DNA of 33,429 nucleotides, taken from the NCBI RefSeq assembly GCF_018883605.1, contig NZ_JAHLEM010000235.1, positions 1 through 33,429 of the forward strand, written 5' to 3'. The DNA is from Streptomyces niphimycinicus (GTDB taxonomy: Bacteria; Actinomycetota; Actinomycetes; Streptomycetales; Streptomycetaceae). Below the pieces are notes generated by a model, which made no database searches, was not told the DNA's origin, and worked only from the letters and a program-made list of their open reading frames with translations. This document shows positions 16,696 through 24,403 of the stretch, piece after piece; the first letter of the stretch is position 1; every line of letters begins with the position of its first letter. Both the position numbers and the translations under genes were made by a program.

Positions 16696-17363
16696 GGGGT
16701 GGTCCGGGCCTCCTTGGCTGGGGAACGGGGGGTGACGGGGGCGAGGAGCAGGCCGGTGATGGCGTCGGTCAGCGCACCGGCCGTGTCATCCCAGGACGGC
16801 TGGCGGGTACTGGTCCCCTCGGCGAGGGCGCGCTCCCGTTCGGCACAGGTGTGGGTGATCAACTGGCGGGCCATGTCGCCGCGTTCGGCCCGCACTTCGG
16901 CGGGCAGTGCGTCCAGGCAGCGGCCCAGGCCGTAGAGGGTCTCGCGCAGCGGTTCCCGGGTGAGGGCCTCGTCGGTGACGATCGCCCGCAGCAGGGGATC
17001 GGTCATCACCTGGACGGCGAACCGGGCGTACCAGGAGGGGAGGCCGAGGGTGGCCAGATGCTCGGGGGCGGGGCGCACCAGGCAGGCGACCCAGTCCCGG
17101 ACCTCCCGGCTGCCGCGGGTCTCCTCCAGCATCCGCTGCCGGATCCGCTCGATCGCCGCGGAGTGCTTGCCCATGATGGCGCGCACCAGATCCGCCCGGG
17201 TGCCGAAGTGATAGCCGACCGCGGCGACATTGCCCTGTCCGGCCGCCTCGCCGATCTGACGGTTCGACACCGCGACCAGGCCGTGCTCGGCGTAGAGCCG
17301 TTCCGCGGCGGCCATGATGGCTTCGCGGGTCCCGGTGGAGCGGACAGTGCGTGCTTCGGCCAC
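16692..17363 (-). CDS. TetR-family transcriptional regulator, coupled to the P450 gene
   Basis: A 223-residue TetR repressor. The N-terminal DNA-binding domain is at about residues 12-58, with REAIMAAAERLYAEHGLVAV and the recognition part GNVAAVGYHFGTRADLVRAI. The C-terminal ligand domain resembles the TetR_C type with LGLPSWYARFAVQVM. Two GTG codons stand in tandem. The second (17363) is preferred because GGGAGG then lies 5 nt upstream; the first (17366) would leave only 2 nt. The gene is upstream of and overlaps the P450 gene, so the repressor probably controls its own operon and is relieved by a P450 substrate-like ligand. A dyad inside its promoter supports autoregulation. Confidence 0.9.
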   Translation of the reverse strand: MAEARTVRSTGTREAIMAAAERLYAEHGLVAVSNRQIGEAAGQGNVAAVGYHFGTRADLVRAIMGKHSAAIERIRQRMLEETRGSREVRDWVACLVRPAPEHLATLGLPSWYARFAVQVMTDPLLRAIVTDEALTREPLRETLYGLGRCLDALPAEVRAERGDMARQLITHTCAERERALAEGTSTRQPSWDDTAGALTDAITGLLLAPVTPRSPAKEARTTP

Positions 17364-17408
17364 CACCGCCTCCCGTCCCGATCGTTCCGGTGAGCGGCTT
17401 CCGCCGCC

Positions 17409-17437
17409 ACTTTAAAACACGCGAATTAAACAAGCAA
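17409..17437 (-). promoter_or_regulatory. Promoter of tetR-P450 operon with internal operator-like dyad
   Basis: On the minus strand a -35 TTGCTT (17437-17432) and a -10 TAAAGT (17414-17409) are spaced by exactly 17 bp, about 45 nt upstream of the TetR start. Between and over them lies an inverted repeat, TTTAA (17411-17415) and TTAAA (17426-17430), 20 bp overall, well placed for a dimeric repressor to block polymerase. The stretch is AT-rich, unlike its surroundings. Confidence 0.5.
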
Positions 17438-17549
17438 CCTACCGAGACATCGGATCTGTCATCGACTCTCTTTGGGACGATAGATTCAACTAAGCGCGAA
17501 ATCTTCCCTGATCTCTCGGCCACACCTCCAGCCATTCCCTCCCCAACCG

Positions 17550-17578
17550 TTGACCTCATCCGATGTTTCTTCTACGTT
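17550..17578 (+). promoter_or_regulatory. Near-consensus housekeeping promoter for the beta-helix gene
   Basis: TTGACC (17550-17555), a 17-bp spacer and TACGTT (17573-17578) match the Streptomyces housekeeping sigma pattern well. The predicted transcript start is about 25 nt before the ATG at 17609 and leaves room for the GGGGAGG ribosome binding site at 17596-17602. Confidence 0.6.
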
Positions 17579-17608
17579 GCGGTCGAATCCCAACCGGGGA
17601 GGCTGTAG

Positions 17609-20296
17609 ATGAGATCCGCGCTCAGGCGCATATCCGTGGTCGCCGCCGCAGCGGCGGTCCTGACCGCGCTGCCGGGCGCCGCATCGGCCGAAGGACGGCA
17701 CCAGGGGCGCACGTTTCACGTCGCCACCTGGGGCGCCGACCGCGACAGCGGCAGCTCGCTCCATCCGTTCCGCACCATCGGCCGCTGCACCGAACAGGTC
17801 CGGCCCGGGGACACCTGTCTGATCCACCGCGGCCGCTACCAGGAGCGCGTCGCCCCGCCCTCGGGCACCAAGGACGCCCCGATCACGCTCGCCGCGTACG
17901 GCGACGGCGCGGTCACGGTGGACGGGACGAGGACCGTCACCGGCTGGCGGGACGCGGGCGGCGGTCTGGTGGCCGCCGATGTGGACCTTCCGCTCGACCG
18001 CAGCGAGAACGCGCTGTTCCTGGACGGCGAACGCGCCATGGAGGGCCGCTGGCCCAACTCCGGCCCCGATCCGCTCAATCCGTCCTGGGCGGTGGCCGAG
18101 CGCTCCTCCACCGATCAGCACATCGACGACCCGGATTTGCCGGCCGGCGACTTCACCGGCGCCACCGTCCATCTGTGGGCCGGATCCAACCCGTGGAGCC
18201 AGCAGACCGGCACGGTGACCGCCACCAAGGACGGTGCGCTGGACTTCACCGGTGGCAACTACCGCTGCACCCCGCTGTGCATGGGCGACCAGAACTACCG
18301 CAACTACTACCTGGTGGGCGCCAAGGCCACGCTCGACCAGCCCGGTGAGTGGTACTACGACAAGGACGCGGGCCGCCTGTATCTGGTCCCGCCCAAGGGC
18401 GGTGTCACGGGCCACACCGTGACCGCGAAACACGAGAGCTGGGGCGTGGACCTCTCGCACAGCTCGCATGTCACCGTGCGCGGCCTCGACCTGTGGGGCA
18501 CCTCGCTGCGCACCGGCGCGGACAGCACCGGTGTGCTGGTCGAGGGAATGCGGGCGCGCTACATCTCGGAGTTCTCCACGCTCCCCATGCCGCGCGACGA
18601 CGAGTTGGCCATCCCGCCCGGCGAGGGACACATCGTCGCCTCGCGGGTGCTCAACTCCGGTGTCCAGATCCTCGGCAACGGCAACACCCTGCGCGACAGC
18701 GACATCGGCTACTCCGCCGGTACGGGGGTGCTGCTGCGCGGCAACGGCAACACCGTCACCGGCAACTACATCCACGACGTCGGCTGGATGGGCAGCTACA
18801 CCCCCGGTATCGAGATCAACGGCAGCGGCCAGACCGTCACCCACAACACCATCCGGCGCACCGGCCGGGCGAGCATCGACACCGCCTGGCAACTGAACGG
18901 CGTGCCCTTCCACGACAACCGGATCGCCTACAACGACCTCTCCGAGGCGATGCGCACCTCACGTGACGGCAGCCCGTTCTATGTGTGCTGCAACCTGGAC
19001 GCCAAGGGCACCAGCGTCGACCACAACACCGTCCATGACGCGGACGGCCAGGTCGGCTACTACATCGACAACTCCTCCAGCCAGTTCCTGCTGCACCACA
19101 ACGTGGCGTACAACACCGGCTCCCGTGGCACCTTCTACAACGGCCACAGCGGGGTCAGCCTCGGCAACCGCGACCACCACTCCTCCTACGGGCTCGGGGT
19201 GACCACCGCCGTACGGCTGAGCGGGGCGACCGACGCCACGGGCACATATGTGAGCAATGACGTGGCGCTCGGGCCGATGGAGATCTCCGGCCCCGGCGAT
19301 CCGGCCCCGGTGGTACGGAACAACCTGCTGCCGCCCACGGATCCGCGCTACACCGACGCGCGCAACGGCGAGCTGTGGCCGCGCGCGGGCTCTCCCGCCA
19401 TCGACGCGGGTGAGACCGTGGACGGGGTGACCGGCGAGGTCCGGGGCGACGGGCCGGACCAGGGCGCGTATGAATACGGGGCGCCCATCTGGTCGTCCGG
19501 CTGCCGGCTGCCGGGCTGCGAGACCCGGGTCCGCAACGACGGCTGGAAGGCGACGGCCTCGGGTGGCGCCGATGCCTCGGCCGCCGTCGACGGGGTCCAG
19601 ACCACCCAGTGGAAGGGGAGTGCTCCGCAGTCCTCCGGCCAGTCGCTCACCGTGGATCTGGGCACCGCGAAGACCTTCGGCCGGATGGCGATCGACGCGG
19701 GGATGGACGCCACCGGGCACCCTTATGGCTTCACCGTCTCGGTCAGCCGTGACGGTGACCACTGGGGCACGCCGGTGGCCCGGGTCAGTGGCCGCTCCTT
19801 CACCCAGGACGCGGTCTTCCCGCAGCACACCGCCCGCTATCTGCGGATCGAGCTGACGGCGCCGGGCGAGAACCCCTGGGCGGTGAACGAGATCCGGCTC
19901 TACGCCGACGGCCCCGACGCGGCCGCCACCTTGCAGGCGGAGCGCGCCGAGGTGGTCCGCGGCGCCGAGCGCGGCAAGGCGGCCACCTCGGTCCTCGGGC
20001 AGGGGGACGCCATCGGCTTCCAGGGTGTGCGGTTCGGTGCGGGCGCGGACACGCTGACGGTGCGGCTGGCGTCCGGCGGCTGCGGGGACTGCGCCCTGCG
20101 GCTGCGCCTGGACTCTCCGGACGGACCGGTGGCGGCCACGCTTCCGGTGCGCGGGACCGGTGGCACGGACGAGTGGCGGGAGCGTTCGGTGCGCCTCCCC
20201 CGTACGGTGACCGGCTCCCATGATGTCTATCTCGTCGCCACGGGTGGCCACCGGGTTGCCGCCGTGGACTGGCTGACGTTGCGGCAGGGGCGCTAG
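17609..20296 (+). CDS. Secreted right-handed beta-helix protein with F5/8C and CBM6 domains
   Basis: An 895-residue exported protein. Residues 1-27 are a Sec signal peptide (RRISVVAAAAAVLTALPGAASA). Residues about 35-600 form a right-handed parallel beta-helix like that of polysaccharide lyases. It opens with TFHVATWGADRDSGSSLHPF and PGDTCLIHRGRYQE and has many Asn/Gly-rich coils such as GNGNTLRDSDIGYSAGTGV and HNTIRRTG. Residues about 640-765 are a discoidin (F5/8 type C) domain ending in RYLRIEL...NEIRLYADG. Residues about 775-893 look like a CBM6 module ending in VAAVDWLTL. The carbohydrate-binding modules suggest action on a polysaccharide, as lyase or glycosidase, but I cannot place catalytic residues. 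The ATG at 17609 has GGGGAGG 6 nt upstream. It appears monocistronic. Confidence 0.88.
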   Translation: MRSALRRISVVAAAAAVLTALPGAASAEGRHQGRTFHVATWGADRDSGSSLHPFRTIGRCTEQVRPGDTCLIHRGRYQERVAPPSGTKDAPITLAAYGDGAVTVDGTRTVTGWRDAGGGLVAADVDLPLDRSENALFLDGERAMEGRWPNSGPDPLNPSWAVAERSSTDQHIDDPDLPAGDFTGATVHLWAGSNPWSQQTGTVTATKDGALDFTGGNYRCTPLCMGDQNYRNYYLVGAKATLDQPGEWYYDKDAGRLYLVPPKGGVTGHTVTAKHESWGVDLSHSSHVTVRGLDLWGTSLRTGADSTGVLVEGMRARYISEFSTLPMPRDDELAIPPGEGHIVASRVLNSGVQILGNGNTLRDSDIGYSAGTGVLLRGNGNTVTGNYIHDVGWMGSYTPGIEINGSGQTVTHNTIRRTGRASIDTAWQLNGVPFHDNRIAYNDLSEAMRTSRDGSPFYVCCNLDAKGTSVDHNTVHDADGQVGYYIDNSSSQFLLHHNVAYNTGSRGTFYNGHSGVSLGNRDHHSSYGLGVTTAVRLSGATDATGTYVSNDVALGPMEISGPGDPAPVVRNNLLPPTDPRYTDARNGELWPRAGSPAIDAGETVDGVTGEVRGDGPDQGAYEYGAPIWSSGCRLPGCETRVRNDGWKATASGGADASAAVDGVQTTQWKGSAPQSSGQSLTVDLGTAKTFGRMAIDAGMDATGHPYGFTVSVSRDGDHWGTPVARVSGRSFTQDAVFPQHTARYLRIELTAPGENPWAVNEIRLYADGPDAAATLQAERAEVVRGAERGKAATSVLGQGDAIGFQGVRFGAGADTLTVRLASGGCGDCALRLRLDSPDGPVAATLPVRGTGGTDEWRERSVRLPRTVTGSHDVYLVATGGHRVAAVDWLTLRQGR

Positions 20297-20301
20297 ACGC
20301 G

Positions 20302-21087
20302 TCAGAGGTGTCCGAGGGGACGAGGTGGGGGCGTGGCCGTGCCCTGGCGCACCGCGCGCCCCACCTCCGTCCGCAGTGCGATGAACTCGGGCAGCCCCCG
20401 GGTGGCGATCTGGTCGCGGTCGGCGGGCAGCGCCACCGGCAGATCCGCCCGCACCCGGCCCGGGCCCGGGGCCAGCACCACCACCCGGTCGGCCACGTAG
20501 ACACTTTCGTCGATGTCATGGGTGACCAGCACAGTCGTCATCCCCTGGGCGCGGTGCAGCCGCAGCAGCAGATCCTCCAGATCCTCCCGCGTCTGGGCGT
20601 CCAGTGCCCCGAACGGCTCGTCCATCAGCAGCAGCGCGGGCCGGGCGGCCAGGGCGCGGGCGAGGGCGACGCGCTGCTGCATTCCGCCCGACAACTGCCA
20701 GGGGTGGCGGCGGGCGGCGTCGGCCAGGCCCACCTGCTCCAGCATGGCCACCGCCGCCGCATGGCGCTGCGCGCGGGGCAGTCCGCGCCGCCGCAGCGGA
20801 AGGGCCACGTTCTCCCGCACCGTCAGCCAGGGGAAGAGGGAGCGGCTGTAGTCCTGGAAGACGACACCGAGCCGGTCCGGGACGCCGTCCACCACCTCCC
20901 CGTCCAGGGTGATCCGCCCGGCGGAGGGGCGGACGAGGCCCGCGACACAGCGCAGCAAAGTGGACTTGCCGCAGCCGGAAGGCCCGACCAGGGTGACCAA
21001 CTGCCCTTCTGGGACCGTGAGTTCGATGTCCTGGAGAACATCAGGGCCGTCGTCGTAGCGGTGGCCGAGGTGGTCGATCCGCAGCAT
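20302..21087 (-). CDS. ABC transporter ATPase (SsuB/TauB/NrtD type)
   Basis: A 261-residue nucleotide-binding subunit of a nitrate/sulfonate/taurine-type importer. Walker A is GPSGCGKST (residues 35-43), the Q-loop is VFQDYSRSLFPW, the signature LSGGMQQR is at 132-139, Walker B LLLMDEP is at 152-158, and the switch histidine is H190 in VTHDIDE. It would power import through the two permeases of the same operon. Its ATG lies 7 nt downstream of the stop of the ThDP-enzyme gene, and it is the last gene of the five-gene operon. There is only one ATPase for two different permeases, so it probably acts as a homodimer under a permease heterodimer. It ends 5 nt from the convergent beta-helix gene. 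Confidence 0.92.
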   Translation of the reverse strand: MLRIDHLGHRYDDGPDVLQDIELTVPEGQLVTLVGPSGCGKSTLLRCVAGLVRPSAGRITLDGEVVDGVPDRLGVVFQDYSRSLFPWLTVRENVALPLRRRGLPRAQRHAAAVAMLEQVGLADAARRHPWQLSGGMQQRVALARALAARPALLLMDEPFGALDAQTREDLEDLLLRLHRAQGMTTVLVTHDIDESVYVADRVVVLAPGPGRVRADLPVALPADRDQIATRGLPEFIALRTEVGRAVRQGTATPPPRPLGHL

Positions 21088-21094
21088 GTCCGCC

Positions 21095-22726
21095 TCACCG
21101 GGCCCATGGCTCGTACGCCGGGGAGTCGTCGGCGGGGACCCGGATCTGGAGCAGCAGCGGGCCGTCGTCGCGACCGAGGGCGAGGGCCCGGTCGAGGGCC
21201 TTGGGAAGATCGTCGGGCCGCTCCACCCGGTCGGCCGGGCAGCCGAAGGAACCGGCGAGGGCGGCGAAGTCGATACCGCCGATCTCGGTGCCCGGCACGG
21301 GGGTGATGCCGATGCGGCGGCCCAGCGCCTTGACCGCGCCGTAGCCGCCGTTGTCGAGCAGGAGGTAGGTCACCGGGGCGCGGTGCCGGGCCGCGGTCCA
21401 CAGGGCCTGCACCGAGTAGAGCGCCGAGCCGTCGCCGACCACGCACACCACCCGTTCGCCGTCCGCGAGGGCGCGTCCGACCGCGAGTGGCAGCCCCCAG
21501 CCCAGCGCGCCGCTGCCGGTGGTGAGGAAGCGGCCCGCGCCGCTGATGGGGAGGCGGGCGTGGAGGGCGTCGCGGTGGCTGGGGGTCTCCTCCACCAGGA
21601 CGGTGTCCCGGGGCAGCCGCTCGCGGAGCAGCTCCATCACCAGCTCGGGCGAGATCTCCTCGGCCGGGGCGGGCAGCGGCTCGGGGGCGGGCCGCACCGC
21701 CGGCGCGGGCCGATCGGAGGGCCGGACGAGATCGGTGAGGGTGCGCAGCGCGGGGCGGAGGGTGGTGACGATGCTGGTGCCCACGGGCAGCCACGCGGCC
21801 TGCGCGGGATCGCAGTCGAGGTGGTACAGCGCGGTGCCGTCGGCGAGCGGCGGGCCCCCGGTGTGCACGTGGTAGGTGAACAGCGGGGCCCCGAGCGCGA
21901 CCACCACATCGTAGGGTGCCAGCCGCTCCGCCAACTGGTCGGCGACGGGCGGCAGAAAGCCCTGGAAGAGCGGGTGGCGTTCGTCGAAGCCGGAGCGTCC
22001 GGAGAGCGGGCTGATCCACACCGCGGCCCGCAGCCGCTCGGCCAGTTCGGCCACTTCGGGTACGGCGTGCTCGTCGTCCACTCCGGGCCCTGCGACCAGC
22101 GCGGGGCGGGCCGCCACGTCGAGCGCGCGGGCGAGACCGGCCAGCGCGCCGGGGTCGGCGGTGTAGCCGCCGTGGACGGTGCGCGGGGCGACCGGCTCGG
22201 CGGGGCGGTCCCAGTCGTCCTCCGGTACGGAGAGGAAGACCGGGCCCCGGGGGTGGCTCATGGCGACGCGGTGGGCCTCGGCGAGCGCGGCGGGCACATC
22301 GGCGGCCCGCTCCGGCTGCCTGCTGAACTTCACGTAGGGGCGCGGGAATTGGGCCGGTTCGTCGGCGCCGAGGAAGGGCCGCAGCGGGAGCAGCGCACGG
22401 GACTGCTGGCCCGCGATGATCACCACCGGCACCCGGTCCCGGTAGGCGTTGAACACCGCGCCCAGGGAGTGGCCGACGCCCCCGGCGGAGTGCAGGCTGA
22501 CCAGCGCCGCCCGCCCGGTGCCCAGGGCGTGGCCCGCGGCCATGGCGACGGCGGTCGACTCCTGAAGTCCGAGCACATAGCGGAAGTCCTCGGGCCAGTC
22601 GCGGAACATCCGCAGTTCGGTGGAGCCGGGGTTGCCGAAGACGGTCGTCATACCGGTGGCGCGGCACAGTGCCAGCACCGCCTCGCGGACCGTGGTGGTC
22701 GGTGGGTGGGCGGGGGGCGCGGCCAT
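21095..22726 (-). CDS. Benzoylformate decarboxylase-like ThDP enzyme
   Basis: A 543-residue thiamine diphosphate enzyme of the benzoylformate decarboxylase (MdlC) branch, which turns an aryl-2-oxo acid into an aldehyde and CO2. By position against Pseudomonas MdlC, all key residues are present: Ser35 in GNPGSTE (Ser26 there), Glu56 in GLQE (Glu47), His79 in SLHSAGG (His70) and His286 in FTYHVHTGG (His281). The ThDP/Mg motif runs from GDGSALYS (431-438) to N459. The ATG at 22726 is chosen for AGGAGG 7 nt upstream; the frame extends upstream to 22837 without similarity and into the permease gene. It sits inside an importer operon, between a permease and the ATPase, so the imported solute is probably its substrate or a precursor. 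Another 2-oxo acid is possible. Confidence 0.88.
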   Translation of the reverse strand: MAAPPAHPPTTTVREAVLALCRATGMTTVFGNPGSTELRMFRDWPEDFRYVLGLQESTAVAMAAGHALGTGRAALVSLHSAGGVGHSLGAVFNAYRDRVPVVIIAGQQSRALLPLRPFLGADEPAQFPRPYVKFSRQPERAADVPAALAEAHRVAMSHPRGPVFLSVPEDDWDRPAEPVAPRTVHGGYTADPGALAGLARALDVAARPALVAGPGVDDEHAVPEVAELAERLRAAVWISPLSGRSGFDERHPLFQGFLPPVADQLAERLAPYDVVVALGAPLFTYHVHTGGPPLADGTALYHLDCDPAQAAWLPVGTSIVTTLRPALRTLTDLVRPSDRPAPAVRPAPEPLPAPAEEISPELVMELLRERLPRDTVLVEETPSHRDALHARLPISGAGRFLTTGSGALGWGLPLAVGRALADGERVVCVVGDGSALYSVQALWTAARHRAPVTYLLLDNGGYGAVKALGRRIGITPVPGTEIGGIDFAALAGSFGCPADRVERPDDLPKALDRALALGRDDGPLLLQIRVPADDSPAYEPWAR

Positions 22727-22775
22727 GGGGCCACCTCCTCGGCTGGGTGCGGGGGCGGGTCCTGCGTACGGGTCG

Positions 22776-23597
22776 TCAGGAGCGGTGCGCGGCATGGTGT
22801 CTGCCCAGAGCCAGGCGTTCGACGGTGAGCAGCACACTGTTGAGCAGATGGCCGAGCGCGCCGAGCAGTACCATCACCGCCCATACGGTGAGCAGATCGG
22901 AGCGGGTCTGGGCGTCGGTGAGCTGGAAGCCCATGCCGTCGGCGGTGCCGGGCAGCAGCTCCGAGAACACCATCAGGATCAGCGAGAGCGACAGGCTCAG
23001 CCGCAGCCCGGCGAAGATACGCGGAAGCGCGGCGGGCAGATACAGCAGCACGATCCGCTCGGCGGGCCGCATCCGCACGGTGGCGGCGACGTCCAGCCGC
23101 AGCGGGTCGATGCCGCGGACCCCCTCGGCCGTGTTGATCAGTACCGGCCAGATGGCGCCGAAGACGATCGAGGCGAGCTGCATCGGCGTACCGAGGTCGA
23201 AGACGACGACGAAGACCGGCACCAGCGCGGGCGGCGGCACTGCGCGGGCGAATTGCAGCACCGGGTCGCACAGCGCGTACACGGTGCGCGAGCGGCCCAG
23301 GGCGAGCCCCAGCACGATGCCACCGGCCGCGGCGAGGGCGAATCCGGCGAGCACCCGGCCGAGGCTGGGCAGCAGATCGCGGACCGCCGCGTCGGTGAGG
23401 AACGCCCGTCCGGCGGGACCGGAGAACCACAGGTGATAGCCGTGCTCGACGATCCGGGCGGGGGTCGGGAAGAACACACTGCCGTGGGCCCGGGCGGCGA
23501 GCTGCCACAGCACCACCGCCACCACCGGTACGCCGAGGCGCAGCGCGAGCGTCCGGGGCAGCCGCCGGACGGTGTGGAGCGTGGCCGAAGCGGTCAT
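22776..23597 (-). CDS. ABC transporter permease (SsuC/TauC type), second permease
   Basis: A 273-residue membrane permease of the BPD_transp_1 family with about six hydrophobic segments. The N-terminal segment includes VPVVAVVLWQLAARAHGS, then FFPTPARIVEHG, a typical SsuC-family opening. The cytoplasmic EAA-like loop that contacts the ATPase is near GIDPLRLDVAATVRMRPAER, followed by LYLPAALPRIFAGLRLSLSL. The ATG at 23597 overlaps the preceding permease stop by 4 nt (ATGA). Its sequence differs clearly from the first permease, so the two likely form a heterodimer. The gene is separated by 49 nt from the ThDP-enzyme start downstream. Confidence 0.9.
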   Translation of the reverse strand: MTASATLHTVRRLPRTLALRLGVPVVAVVLWQLAARAHGSVFFPTPARIVEHGYHLWFSGPAGRAFLTDAAVRDLLPSLGRVLAGFALAAAGGIVLGLALGRSRTVYALCDPVLQFARAVPPPALVPVFVVVFDLGTPMQLASIVFGAIWPVLINTAEGVRGIDPLRLDVAATVRMRPAERIVLLYLPAALPRIFAGLRLSLSLSLILMVFSELLPGTADGMGFQLTDAQTRSDLLTVWAVMVLLGALGHLLNSVLLTVERLALGRHHAAHRS

Positions 23598-24403
23598 GTG
23601 CCGCTCCCGCGGTGTTCGGGCGCCCAGGGGAACAACCGCCGTTCGACCGCGGTGAGCGCCAGATTGACGACGAGGCCGAGCGCCCCCGCCCACACCACTC
23701 CGGCCAGCACATCTCGGGTGCCGTCGGTGGCCATGCCCGCCTGGGCGATGAAGATGCCAAGACCCTCGCCGAATCCGGCGAGGATCTCGCTCGCCACGGC
23801 GAGGATCAGGGCGGTGGCCGCCGCGATGCGCACCCCGGCGGCGATGAACGGGGCGGCCGACGGCAGACCTGCCCGCAGCAGGACGGCGAGCCGCCCGAAG
23901 CCGAAGGCGCGCAGTGTGTCCTTGGCCAGCGGATCGGTCTCGCCCAGCCCGTAGACGGTGTTGAACAGTACGGGCCAGACACTGGCGTAGGTGACGAGGG
24001 CGATGGTCGTCTCGCCGCCGGCGCCGAGCAGCAGTGACACCAGCGGGATCAGGGCCACCGACGGCACCGGGCGCAGGAACTCGATCAGCACCCGCGCGGC
24101 CTGCCCCGCCGCCGGCACACTGCCCAGCAGCAGCCCGAGGGGGATCGCGAGGGCGCAGGCCAGGGCGAGCCCGGTGGCCCATGCCTCGAGGGTGGCGCCG
24201 ACGCCGTTCAGGAAGGCGGTGTCGCCGCCGAGTTCGACGGCCCGTACCAGCACCTCGGAGGCGGGCGGCAGGAACGTGCGCCGCACCATCCCGGAGCGGC
24301 TGAGGGCCTCGCAGGCGGCGAAGGCCACGAGCACGCCCACGGCGCCGAGCAGCGCGTCCCTGGCCCGCCCGGTGCGCTTCCGCCCGGCCGTCGGGGGGCT
24401 CAC
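23594..24403 (-). CDS. ABC transporter permease (SsuC/TauC type), first permease
   Basis: A 269-residue BPD_transp_1 permease with about six membrane spans, starting at VLVAFAACEALSRSG. FLPPASEVLVRAVELGG is the family-typical lead-in. The EAA-like loop is near ETDPLAKDTLRAFGFGRLAV, followed by LRAGLPSAAPFIAAGVRIAA. The GTG start at 24403 is chosen because it overlaps the solute-binding-protein stop as GTGA; the short KR-rich N-terminus then precedes the first span. The 3' end overlaps the next permease by 4 nt. Chained overlaps point to equal synthesis of the transporter parts. Confidence 0.9.
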   Translation of the reverse strand: MSPPTAGRKRTGRARDALLGAVGVLVAFAACEALSRSGMVRRTFLPPASEVLVRAVELGGDTAFLNGVGATLEAWATGLALACALAIPLGLLLGSVPAAGQAARVLIEFLRPVPSVALIPLVSLLLGAGGETTIALVTYASVWPVLFNTVYGLGETDPLAKDTLRAFGFGRLAVLLRAGLPSAAPFIAAGVRIAAATALILAVASEILAGFGEGLGIFIAQAGMATDGTRDVLAGVVWAGALGLVVNLALTAVERRLFPWAPEHRGSGT

